Assembly: GCF_000934605.2 (NCBI RefSeq)
Contig: NZ_CP010897.2
Location: 2,046,001 to 2,110,000, forward strand
Source: Pandoraea vervacti
GTDB taxonomy: Bacteria > Pseudomonadota > Gammaproteobacteria > Burkholderiales > Burkholderiaceae
Reading direction: 5' to 3'
DNA length: 64,000 bases
The notes under the pieces are model-generated. The model was not told the origin of the DNA, did no database searches, and was given only the letters and a program-made list of their open reading frames with translations. How positions within the stretch are numbered: position 1 is the stretch's first letter; each line of letters starts with the position of its first letter. Made by a program: the position numbers and the translations under genes. Of this stretch, positions 1 to 7,335 are shown one piece after another.

Positions 1-149
1 AACGCGCTCGCGGTCTGATGGCGCGCTACGCCATCGAACGTGGTGTGACCGATGTGCAGCAACTCAAGGCCTTCGACACCGAGGGCTATGCGTTCGACGA
101 CAGCGTATCGAACGATTCGCTGTGGGTCTTCCGTCGCCGGGTGGCCTGA
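1..149 (+). CDS. C-terminal fragment of an unrecognised protein
   Basis: Only the last 48 codons are in the window, read in the frame that ends with TGA at 147-149. The visible residues include MARYAIERGV near the start and end DSLWVFRRRVA. The reading frame is open to the left edge and codon use matches the neighbours, so I take it as the 3' end of a real gene. I do not recognise the family from this tail. The next gene, an M14 carboxypeptidase, starts 66 bp downstream on the same strand; the gap has no strong terminator, so the two may be co-transcribed. Confidence 0.55.
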   Translation, partial: RARGLMARYAIERGVTDVQQLKAFDTEGYAFDDSVSNDSLWVFRRRVA

Positions 150-215
150 CGTCGACCCGTTCGTCGCCCCGGACCATGTTCCGGGGCTTTTTCATTTCCG
201 TGTGCGAGACAAGTC

Positions 216-1364
216 ATGACCGTCCACATCAGCAGCAAGTTCGACAGCGGCGCGATCGAGGTGGTGAGCGCTGCGCGTGCCGACGACATTCACGTACGCA
301 TCGCGAAAGACGGCGCCGCCGAGTTTGCGCAGTGGTTCCATTTCCGGGTGCAGGGCATAGGCGGCGTGCCATGCCGTATCGTCTTCGACAACGCGGGCCA
401 GACATCGTATCCGCGTGGCTGGGAAAACTATCGTGCGGTGGCGTCCTATGATCGGGTGACGTGGTTTCGCGTGCCGACCTCATATGATGGGCAAGTCATG
501 ACGGTTGCCTTCACCCCCGCGCACGACAGTGTCTATCTGGCGTATTTCGAACCCTATTCGGACGAGCGTCATCTGGCGCTGCTGGGTACGGCGCAGAATT
601 CGCCGCTGGCGAGCTCGCGCTCGCTCGGCCAGAGCGTCGACGGTCGGGACATGACGTTGCTCACGGTCGGCGAACCGCGTGCCGGCAAGCGCCACATCTG
701 GGTGATTGCGCGTCAGCATCCTGGCGAGACGATGGCCGAATGGTTCGTCGAAGGGATGCTGCGCCGGCTGCTCGGTGCCGGGGACTGGGCGGGCGATCCG
801 CTGGCGGCGGCGCTGCTCGACGAAGCCGTGTTTTACGTGGTTCCCAACATGAACCCCGATGGTTCGGCTCGCGGCAATCTGCGCACCAATGCGACGGGGG
901 CGAACCTCAACCGCGAATGGTTGACGCCGGACCCCGTGCGCAGCCCGGAAGTGCATCACGTGCGCGCCGCCATCGAGTCGACGGGCTGCGACATGTTCTT
1001 CGACATCCATGGCGACGAGGCGCTGCCGTACGTGTTTCTCGCCGGCAACGACGGCGTCGAGGGCGCAACGCAAGCCGTGCTTGCCCGGGAAAAGGCCTTC
1101 GGCGAACGACTGAAAGCGGCCAGCCTGGACTTCCAGGACAAGTTCGGCTATCCGCCAGGCAAGCACGGTCCGGAATCGTTCAAGCTGGCATCGAAGTGGG
1201 TCGCGCACCGCTTCGGCTGTCTGTCGCTCACGCTCGAAATGCCTTTCAAGGACAATGCCAATCGTCCCGACCCGCAATTCGGGTGGAGCGGCGCGCGAAG
1301 TGCTGCGCTTGGCGCGTCGATGCTCACGGCCATCTGGGCGCAAATGCAGGCCGATCAGGCGTGA
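216..1364 (+). CDS. M14-family zinc carboxypeptidase (cytosolic carboxypeptidase-like)
   Basis: Predicted zinc metallopeptidase of 382 residues with no signal peptide, so probably cytoplasmic. Residues about 1-125 resemble the beta-sandwich domain found in front of cytosolic carboxypeptidases. The catalytic domain follows: RQHPGE at 166-171 supplies the zinc ligands His168 and Glu171, DIHGDE at 263-268 supplies the third ligand His265, and LTLEMPF carries the probable general base Glu341. All M14 signature residues are present, so it should be active. The substrate cannot be read from sequence; bacterial relatives have been proposed to trim C-terminal residues. ATG at 216 is the first start compatible with the N-terminal domain. 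A terminator follows at 1419-1451. Confidence 0.88.
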   Translation: MTVHISSKFDSGAIEVVSAARADDIHVRIAKDGAAEFAQWFHFRVQGIGGVPCRIVFDNAGQTSYPRGWENYRAVASYDRVTWFRVPTSYDGQVMTVAFTPAHDSVYLAYFEPYSDERHLALLGTAQNSPLASSRSLGQSVDGRDMTLLTVGEPRAGKRHIWVIARQHPGETMAEWFVEGMLRRLLGAGDWAGDPLAAALLDEAVFYVVPNMNPDGSARGNLRTNATGANLNREWLTPDPVRSPEVHHVRAAIESTGCDMFFDIHGDEALPYVFLAGNDGVEGATQAVLAREKAFGERLKAASLDFQDKFGYPPGKHGPESFKLASKWVAHRFGCLSLTLEMPFKDNANRPDPQFGWSGARSAALGASMLTAIWAQMQADQA

Positions 1365-1415
1365 GAGCGACGCGTCGGCAGGTCCGTCACGCAACGGCGT
1401 AGTGGCAGACGTGAC

Positions 1416-1452
1416 AAAGCACGACGCGCAATGCGTCGTGCGTCGCTTTTTC
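1416..1452 (+). terminator. Intrinsic terminator after the M14 carboxypeptidase
   Basis: A perfect 9-bp stem, GCACGACGC (1419-1427) with GCGTCGTGC (1433-1441), has a 5-nt loop and is followed by CGCTTTTT. It lies between two convergent genes. The T-tract favours the + strand, so it mainly serves the carboxypeptidase. Confidence 0.8.
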
Positions 1453-1471
1453 GCCGAGCGCGCTGTTGCGA

Positions 1472-2116
1472 TCAGTTTTTCTTTTTCGTCGTGCTCTGCT
1501 TCGCGCTGCTCGACTTCGAGGACGACGATTTTGCCGTCGACTTGCTGCCCGACGCCTTGGCCGTGGCGCCACGCTTGCCCGACTTCGCGCCGGCGTGCGA
1601 CGCCTTGCCGCGCGAGGTGCGCTTGACCGGTTGCTCCACCTGCGAGAGCGGCGAGGTGTAATCGAAGCCCATCATGCGACCGTCGGCGTATCCACAGCGA
1701 ATGTGGATGTTGTCCGTCTGACCGCTCGTGCGTTTGCCGACGCCATCGAGTTCGACCATCTGCGTGACATCGACGCGTTGCTTGCGATCGTCGAATGGTC
1801 CGTTCCACGGCGCGATTTTCGCGTGCTCGGGGTCGAGCGCTGTCTCGCCGTATTCGACACTCTCGTAGCCCGGTAGCGTTGCGACAACGAAGCTCGCGTG
1901 AGCGGCGCAATCGGCCACCAGCGGCTCCGCGTGACGGGTGTTGATGAATTGCTCGACCAGCGTGCGATGCTGCTCGAGCGTGAACGCCTGAGCCGGGACC
2001 ACGAAGGCCGACAGGCTGAGCGGCGCAGCGACGGCGGCGACGCCTGCAATTCCGGCGACCTGGCGCACGGCTCGCATCACGACGCCTGCGGCGCGTTGAA
2101 AAAATCGTTTCGACAT
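1472..2116 (-). CDS. Secreted protein with lysine/serine-rich C-terminal tail, function unknown
   Basis: Exported protein of 214 residues. With the start at 2116 the N-terminus is MSKRFFQRAAG, followed by a basic and then hydrophobic stretch ending PAQA before FTLEQ, a typical Sec signal peptide cut after about residue 45. The mature part (about residues 46-160) is a small globular domain with Cys residues in DCAAH and RCGYA that could form a disulfide. The last about 50 residues are low-complexity Lys/Ser/Ala/Thr ending TTKKKN. Upstream in-frame starts reach 2191 but would bury the signal peptide, so I prefer 2116. I do not recognise the family with certainty; it looks conserved in Burkholderiales. 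The tail could bind nucleic acid or anionic polymers, which is inference only. Confidence 0.72.
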   Translation of the reverse strand: MSKRFFQRAAGVVMRAVRQVAGIAGVAAVAAPLSLSAFVVPAQAFTLEQHRTLVEQFINTRHAEPLVADCAAHASFVVATLPGYESVEYGETALDPEHAKIAPWNGPFDDRKQRVDVTQMVELDGVGKRTSGQTDNIHIRCGYADGRMMGFDYTSPLSQVEQPVKRTSRGKASHAGAKSGKRGATAKASGSKSTAKSSSSKSSSAKQSTTKKKN

Positions 2117-2538
2117 TGCTTGACGTATTCTCGGGGGCGTAAGGACCGCTCGCATGAAGCGGCCCTGAGCATTGCAGAGCAATGCGGGCATTCGGCACGT
2201 AGCATGTATTCGATGCGTTGCCGATCATGCACCGCTCGCGAAGAAGCTTGACCGCATTTTGAAAGACAGCGGTGAAGCGGCATCCATCTTAACCGAAAAA
2301 ATACCGCTCAAGCCCGCTGGATAAGCCTCGGGCACCGCGCCGCGCCTTGATTGACCTTGGCGAACGTTGGCCGAACCTTATGGCGCGCTACAATGCGGGC
2401 CTGTCCGCGCGACGAGGCGCCGCAGTGCTCGTTCGCATTTTCGCGCACACCGCAGCCGATCGACGGTGTCGGCGTCACGGTTTGTGTCCTTCGCCGTGGC
2501 GCGCTGCGTCGCCGGGCTCCACGATTTCATTATTTGGC
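2117..2538. other. Divergent intergenic region with a promoter for the TrmB-like gene
   Basis: 422 bp between divergent genes. A plausible + strand promoter is TTGGCC (2367-2372), 16 bp, TACAAT (2389-2394), giving a leader of about 140 nt before the start at 2539. A small perfect inverted repeat, GCATTGC-AGA-GCAATGC (2169-2185), lies in the leader side of the leftward secreted-protein gene. I see no ORF or RNA gene in the rest. Confidence 0.4.
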
Positions 2539-3249
2539 ATGTTCGCAAATTCACGCACGGTCGCCAGTGCGCAAACCGGCCCGCACGACAAGCTTGCGGC
2601 GCTCGTCGAGCGCCATCGCGCCGCCCCGTTTCGCAAACCGCTCGCTGCCTACAGCGCTGCGGCGTTCGATGCCGCTGTCGCTGCCTGGCGCAATGCCGGC
2701 TCGGCGCCCCTGATCATCGATGCCGGGTGCGGTGTGGGCGAGAGCACGCTGCGCCTGGCGAGCCAGTGTCCCGATCACTTCGTTATCGGCATCGACCAGT
2801 CCGAGAGCCGTATCGTGCGAGGCAAGGATTGGTGGGAGGGAAGCTGGCCCGAGAATTTCGTCTGGGTGCGCGCCGATCTCGTCGACTTCTGGCGTCAACT
2901 TCACGCCGCAAGCATTCGCCCGGCACGTCATTACGTCCTGTATCCGAACCCATGGCCGAAGATCGGCCAATTGGCGCGTCGATGGCACGCCCATGCCGTG
3001 TTTCCCACCGTGGTCGCACTGGGCGGAGTGCTGGAATGCCGTAGCAACTGGGCGACCTACATCGACGAATTTGCGCTGGCCGTCGAGTGGCTCAGTGGCG
3101 TGCGAGCGCATGTCGAGGCATGGGCGCCGCAGGATGGCACCGTGCCGATGACACCGTTCGAGCGCAAGTATCTCGCGTCGGGGCATGGGCTGCATCGCTG
3201 TGTGGCGACGTTGTCACCGGCATTGCCGCTGCCGCCTCCACTGGCTTGA
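2539..3249 (+). CDS. TrmB-like SAM-dependent methyltransferase
   Basis: Class I SAM methyltransferase of 236 residues related to tRNA (guanine-N7)-methyltransferase. The SAM-binding motif IDAGCGVGES and the acidic end of strand 2 (VIGIDQSESRI) are clear, and YPNPWPKIGQ matches the TrmB signature FPDPWPK. The basic tRNA-binding continuation seen in TrmB (KRRHHKRR) is replaced by IGQLARRW. So either tRNA recognition differs or this is a paralogue with another substrate. ATG 2539 is chosen because an upstream in-frame start at 2347 lies before the predicted promoter. It is monocistronic and followed by a strong bidirectional terminator. Confidence 0.75.
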   Translation: MFANSRTVASAQTGPHDKLAALVERHRAAPFRKPLAAYSAAAFDAAVAAWRNAGSAPLIIDAGCGVGESTLRLASQCPDHFVIGIDQSESRIVRGKDWWEGSWPENFVWVRADLVDFWRQLHAASIRPARHYVLYPNPWPKIGQLARRWHAHAVFPTVVALGGVLECRSNWATYIDEFALAVEWLSGVRAHVEAWAPQDGTVPMTPFERKYLASGHGLHRCVATLSPALPLPPPLA

Positions 3250-3319
3250 CCTGGCTATTACGGTGGCATTGCGGTGATGTCGCACTGACGTTGACCGCCA
3301 CCCCGGGCGTATGCCAAAA

Positions 3320-3362
3320 ACGAATCGGCCATGCACATCATCTGCATGGCCGATCTTGTTTT
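3320..3362. terminator. Bidirectional intrinsic terminator between convergent genes
   Basis: A perfect 11-bp stem, ATCGGCCATGC (3324-3334) with GCATGGCCGAT (3344-3354), has a 9-nt loop. It is followed by CTTGTTTT on the + strand and preceded by CAAAAACG, which gives a T-tract on the - strand. It serves both the TrmB-like gene and the DUF2863-type gene. Confidence 0.85.
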
Positions 3363-3421
3363 CGAGGCTTGCGGCGTGCGTGTCGAAGACGACGCACGCG
3401 CGCCCGGTTGCCGGGCCGCGA

Positions 3422-4600
3422 TCAGTGGAAGTGCGGACGGCTCGGTTCGGCGTCTTCCGGCATTTCCGCATGCACGACTTCGCCCACGGGGTCCGGATAC
3501 AGCGGCACGCCGCAGTCGTCGCAGTACTCGGGGTCGAAACGTCCCGGATGCTTGCGGATGTCGCTCACGCCACAGGCCTTGAGCAGATCGGTGACTTCGT
3601 CGAGCGCGCCGCCTTCGACTTCGCCATTCTCGCGACCGTAGAGCGGCCATACGACGCCGTAAATCACGTCGTTGCTGCCGCGCTGCGTGAAGCCGATGCG
3701 GTATTCGTCGATATTCTGCTCACCAAACCCGGCCACGACCGCGCGCAGTTCCTGCGGCGTCAGCGAGAGCACGTCTTCCAGATACCGCAGCGCGGTGCGG
3801 ATCGTGTGCGGGCGAATGCGTTCGTCGGCCTCGCGGCAACTCGCATAGTAGGCGTCGGGCAGCAGGCACTCGATTTCACAGCCCGGCAGCAAGGCGTTCA
3901 GGTTCGGCCCGCCTTGCGCAGACCAGGCCTCCTGGCATTGACCGCGCTCGGCGTGGCGTGGACCGTCTTCCTGCCAACGGAACATCGGCGCGCCCTTGGG
4001 GACCGTCACCGCTGCGAGCAGGAAGCGCGGATCGGCGAGGATCGGCGCGGTCTCCGGCAGATCGCTGCCGGGCTGCTTAACGTCGGCGTTGCTCACGGCG
4101 GCCTGCACGAGCTGTTGCGTGACCTTCCACGATTCGCAATGCGTACGCGGGAGCTGGTCGATGCTGTAGAGGTACGGGGAGAGCGCCACGCGCGCCGATT
4201 CGGCCAGCACGTGGGCGTGCAGATGCGCGCGCACCGGCATCAGGGCATCGGCTTTTACCGGACCCGAGGGAATCGCGTAGCGTGTCCACGCGAGAATGGG
4301 AATGGCAACGAGCAAACCGTCCCAGACCTGATTGTCGGCGTCGGGTTCGGCGGATTCGCTTTGCGACTCGATCAGGTCGGCGAGGGCGCCATAGGCTTCG
4401 CTATGGTTGGCCTGAAGATGGTCCAGGGCGGCGTCGATGGCCGGCTGGTTGCCCGTGCGCAGCACGCGCGTGAGCAGCGTGTCGAGCTGGGCTTCCCAGA
4501 AACGGTCTTCGATGCGGCTTCCCGAGGCAGCCAGCGCGAGCGCGTGGCCGACCAGCTTTTCGGCGTCGGGAGTCAGTCGTTTGGCGGTGCGTGAGCGCAT
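3422..4600 (-). CDS. DUF2863-type betaproteobacterial conserved protein
   Basis: Soluble protein of 392 residues from ATG 4600 (MRSRTAKRLTPDAEK). No signal peptide or membrane segment is visible. The sequence resembles the betaproteobacterial family I know as DUF2863, whose members are similar in length and have no assigned function. A pair of cysteines near the C-terminus (EYCDDCGVPLY) could bind metal with other ligands, but no complete zinc finger is seen. A longer start at 4621 is possible but adds only seven hydrophobic residues. A candidate -10, TACAAT on the - strand (4638-4633), lies 33 bp upstream. It is separated from the alkylation-repair pair by about 200 bp and is probably its own unit. 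Confidence 0.65.
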   Translation of the reverse strand: MRSRTAKRLTPDAEKLVGHALALAASGSRIEDRFWEAQLDTLLTRVLRTGNQPAIDAALDHLQANHSEAYGALADLIESQSESAEPDADNQVWDGLLVAIPILAWTRYAIPSGPVKADALMPVRAHLHAHVLAESARVALSPYLYSIDQLPRTHCESWKVTQQLVQAAVSNADVKQPGSDLPETAPILADPRFLLAAVTVPKGAPMFRWQEDGPRHAERGQCQEAWSAQGGPNLNALLPGCEIECLLPDAYYASCREADERIRPHTIRTALRYLEDVLSLTPQELRAVVAGFGEQNIDEYRIGFTQRGSNDVIYGVVWPLYGRENGEVEGGALDEVTDLLKACGVSDIRKHPGRFDPEYCDDCGVPLYPDPVGEVVHAEMPEDAEPSRPHFH

Positions 4601-4802
4601 AGTTATGCAAAGCAGAAACACATGAACTCACGATTGTACGGCATGCGTGGACGCGATAGACGCGACGCCGTCACCAATCGCGCCGACGCCTGCCGCCCGG
4701 GCACTCGCGCACGACCACCGCGCCGACACCCACGGTGCGGCACGACGCCACTGTGCGCCCATGCCGCAGCAGGGGACAGCGTCGAGCGCCATTGGTGTCG
4801 AA

Positions 4803-5405
4803 TCAGAAATCGAAGGCGAGATTCGCCGGGGCGGACAGGCGTGTGTGGCGCGTGGTGGGGGCGCTGGCGCCGGGTACGCAGGGCAGCGCGGCGCCTTCAA
4901 GCGAGAGCAGGGTGAGCTTGCGCTCCAGGCCGCCCGCGTAGCCTGTCAGCGTGCCGTTCGCACCGATCACGCGGTGACACGGCACGATGATCGATATCGG
5001 ATTTCGCCCGTTGGCCGCCCCGACCGCCCGGGACTTGTTCGCGTCGCCAAGCGCGTGCGCAAGATCGCCGTAGCTGCGTGTTTCGCCAAAAGGGATGCGG
5101 CGCAGTTCGTCCCAGACGCTTTTCTGGAACGGCGTGCCTTGCGGCGCGAGATCCAGCTCGAAAAGGCGTCGGCCGTCGTGAAAATATTCGTCGAGCTGTT
5201 GTCTGGCGGCGCGCAACACGGCGAGGCCGTCACCGTCGCGACGCGCCTGCTCGTCCGGCGGGAAATACTTCTGATGCGAGAAATACACGCCGGTAAGCGC
5301 CTCGCCGTTGGCGACGAGCAGCATCTGGCCAAGCGGGCTCTCGAAATACGTTTCGTAACGCGTCTGGTCGCGCGTGCCGAGGGCGGCGGATGTCGTACGG
5401 GTCAT
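4803..5405 (-). CDS. ogt: Methylated-DNA--protein-cysteine methyltransferase (Ogt)
   Basis: Direct-reversal DNA repair protein of 200 residues that moves alkyl groups from O6-alkylguanine or O4-alkylthymine to its own cysteine. The suicide motif IVPCHRVIG is present with acceptor Cys143. The winged-helix part carries FQKSVWDELRRIPFGETRSY and NPISI. A ribonuclease-like N-terminal domain covers about residues 15-90. The start ATG (5405-5403) overlaps the stop of the Ada-AlkA gene by 4 bp (ATGA), so the two are translationally coupled. The last 25 residues after LSLEGA are extra relative to E. coli Ogt. Confidence 0.93.
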   Translation of the reverse strand: MTRTTSAALGTRDQTRYETYFESPLGQMLLVANGEALTGVYFSHQKYFPPDEQARRDGDGLAVLRAARQQLDEYFHDGRRLFELDLAPQGTPFQKSVWDELRRIPFGETRSYGDLAHALGDANKSRAVGAANGRNPISIIVPCHRVIGANGTLTGYAGGLERKLTLLSLEGAALPCVPGASAPTTRHTRLSAPANLAFDF

Positions 5406-6898
5406 GCAAAAACCTCTTGCAAAGTCTCTACCGGCTGGCCTGCCGGTCCTTGCGCCGCGGCGCGCCATACGTGCAGCGCGGCATAGGCTCGCCAGGGCGC
5501 CCAGCGGGCGGCGCGCAGGGCGACGGCGCGTCCGTCGGCAGCGCCAAGCGCCTGGCGAAGCACCAGATCGTCGACCGGCATCGCGTCGGGCGAGCCGAGG
5601 GCACGCATTGCAATGTACTGCGCCGTCCACGGGCCGATGCCACGAATCGCGAGCAGCGACGCGATCGTCGCTTCCAAGGGCGCAAGCGGATCGAGCCGCA
5701 GCCTGCCGTCCACGATCGCTTGCGCGACACCGTGAATTGCGGCGATTCGACTTCGAATGATACCGGCTTCGCCGAGCGCGTCGACGGGGACGGCGAGCAG
5801 TTGTGCGGCGCTGGGGAAGGTCTGCGTCAGTCCGTGTGCGGGCGAGGCGAGTGGCGTACCGAAGCGTTGGGCCAGACGTCCGAGCAGGCGGCGTGCGCCC
5901 TTGACGGTGATTTGCTGGCCGACGATGGCGCGCACGGCGATCTCGAAGCCGTCGACGGCGCCGGGCACGCGCAGGCCCGGCGTCGCGCTTGCGAGCGGGC
6001 CGAGATGCGCGTCGATCACGTCCGGCCGAGCGCCCAGGTCGAACAGATGGCGGAGTTTTCCGAGCACCTGAGGCACGCTACCCGCCAATGACGGGGGCAA
6101 GGTCACCTGCAAGGCGTGTCGGCCAGGCAGGGGCGAGACGCGGCACCAGCCGAGCGTCGGCTGGCCGTCCTGCCGCTCGAGGCTCAACGTACGCGTGTAG
6201 ACGTCGCCATCGCGTCGTTCCACGCCTTCGATGGCGCGATCGCCGAGGAAGTCGAGCAGGGCGTGCCAGGCAAACGGCGGGCGATAGGCGAGCTGGAACA
6301 CCAGATCGCCGTCGGGCAGGGCAGCCATGCGTGCGGTATGCGTGCTCTGGCGCAAACGTCCGGGCGCGAAGCCGTAGCGGGACTTGAACAGTCCATTGAA
6401 GCGTCGAACGCTTCCGAAGCCGGCGGCCAGCGCGACTTCCGTGACGGGCAGTGCGGTATCCGTGAGCAAGCGCTTGGCGAGCAGCAGTCGTTGCGTCTGG
6501 GCGTATTCGACCGGAGAGACGCCGAATTCGTCGGCGAAGATACGTCGCAGGTGACGTTCGGTGATGCCGATACGGGCGGCCAGATCCGGCAACGATGCGT
6601 GGTTGAGAAAGCCTTCGTCGATCATGGCGGCGGCAGCGTCGGCCAGCTCGCGCGACGCGTCGAAGCGGGCGCTGCCCGGGGCAAGTTCGGGACGGCACTT
6701 CAGGCACGGTCGGTATCCGGCCTTCTCCGCCGCGGCAGCGCTGCTGTAGAACGCGCAATTCTCGAAGCGTGGCGTACGAACGTTGCAAACGGGTCGGCAA
6801 TAAATGCCGGTTGAGGAGACGCCGACGAAGAACCAGCCGTCGAAGCGCCGGTCACGGGCGGAGACGGCTTTGTAGCAGACTTCCGGATCGAGCTTCAT
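5402..6898 (-). CDS. alkA: Ada-AlkA fusion: methylphosphotriester sensor, AraC HTH and 3-methyladenine glycosylase
   Basis: Multi-domain alkylation-response protein of 498 residues. Residues 1-75 are an Ada-type zinc domain: Cys34, Cys38, Cys65 and Cys68 have the same 4/27/3 spacing as E. coli Ada Cys38/42/69/72, so the methyl-acceptor cysteine is kept. Residues about 85-170 are an AraC-type helix-turn-helix (ITERHLRRIFADEFGVSP). Residues about 190-300 match the AlkA N-terminal domain, and about 310-480 the HhH-GPD glycosylase with IRGIGPWTAQY and the catalytic-Asp segment MPVDDLVL. It should sense methyl damage, activate transcription and excise alkylated bases. ATG 6898 fits the Ada N-terminus; ATG 6922 and GTG 6931 are alternatives. 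No good Shine-Dalgarno is seen before any of them. Confidence 0.9.
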   Translation of the reverse strand: MKLDPEVCYKAVSARDRRFDGWFFVGVSSTGIYCRPVCNVRTPRFENCAFYSSAAAAEKAGYRPCLKCRPELAPGSARFDASRELADAAAAMIDEGFLNHASLPDLAARIGITERHLRRIFADEFGVSPVEYAQTQRLLLAKRLLTDTALPVTEVALAAGFGSVRRFNGLFKSRYGFAPGRLRQSTHTARMAALPDGDLVFQLAYRPPFAWHALLDFLGDRAIEGVERRDGDVYTRTLSLERQDGQPTLGWCRVSPLPGRHALQVTLPPSLAGSVPQVLGKLRHLFDLGARPDVIDAHLGPLASATPGLRVPGAVDGFEIAVRAIVGQQITVKGARRLLGRLAQRFGTPLASPAHGLTQTFPSAAQLLAVPVDALGEAGIIRSRIAAIHGVAQAIVDGRLRLDPLAPLEATIASLLAIRGIGPWTAQYIAMRALGSPDAMPVDDLVLRQALGAADGRAVALRAARWAPWRAYAALHVWRAAAQGPAGQPVETLQEVFA

Positions 6899-7025
6899 GG
6901 GGTGTGACGCAGTGAAGAACATGGCTGCCACTCTACGCGCGCGCCGTAGCCACGGCTAGCCATTTTCGGACATGACAAGGTCGGAGAAGGCCATGGCAAA
7001 AGGGGGAAGCCCTGGGCAAGACAGG

Positions 7026-7092
7026 CAGGCGCAAGGGGGCGCTTGCCGGTGCGACTTTAGGTGGAGTGCCGGGAAGTGCCCCCTTGCGCCTG
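7026..7092. repeat. Inverted repeat, 15-bp perfect arms
   Basis: CAGGCGCAAGGGGGC (7026-7040) pairs perfectly with GCCCCCTTGCGCCTG (7078-7092) across a 37-nt spacer. No T-tract follows on either strand, so it is not a standard terminator. Confidence 0.85.
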
Positions 7093-7172
7093 TCCCGCTG
7101 CGTGGTGGGACGGTGGCGGGGTGGTGGGCGGGATGGTTTTAGGGAGGGGAGACGAACGAAGAGGCAGGTCAG

Positions 7173-7224
7173 AAACGACAAAGCAGAAACGACAAAGCAG
7201 AAACGACAAAGCAGAAACGACAAA
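7173..7224. repeat. 14-bp tandem repeat, about 3.7 copies
   Basis: The unit AAACGACAAAGCAG occurs exactly three times (7173-7186, 7187-7200, 7201-7214) plus a 10-nt partial copy (7215-7224). It has no spacers, so it is not CRISPR. It looks like a minisatellite likely to vary in copy number. Confidence 0.95.
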
Positions 7225-7243
7225 ACCCGGCGCGAGGCCGGGC
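7221..7243 (-). terminator. Intrinsic terminator of the aconitase gene
   Basis: On the - strand, CCCGGC-CTCGC-GCCGGG (7242-7226) is followed by TTTTG. It sits about 95 bp after the acnA stop. Confidence 0.7.
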
Positions 7244-7335
7244 TTTGGTGACCCGCGGACGACGCAAAACCGTCATCCGCGGGCCAGGGCGCTGAACTGC
7301 CCGAGCGCCGGAGCGCTCAAGCGAAGGTGCCGACC

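Larger units (their letters stand above)
6899..7335. other. Intergenic region with an inverted repeat, tandem repeats and a terminator
   Basis: About 440 bp without a supported gene, between two leftward genes. It holds a 15-bp perfect inverted repeat (7026-7092), a 14-bp tandem repeat (7173-7224) and the aconitase terminator (7221-7243). Short ORFs here are built on the repeats and look spurious. Confidence 0.6.

Noticed and set aside
480..2228. 582-codon - strand frame spanning the carboxypeptidase and the secreted protein
   Set aside because: Runs through the terminator between two genes with clear features; no domain seen.
7173..7224. CRISPR-like repeat array
   Set aside because: The 14-bp units are directly adjacent with no spacers and no cas genes nearby.
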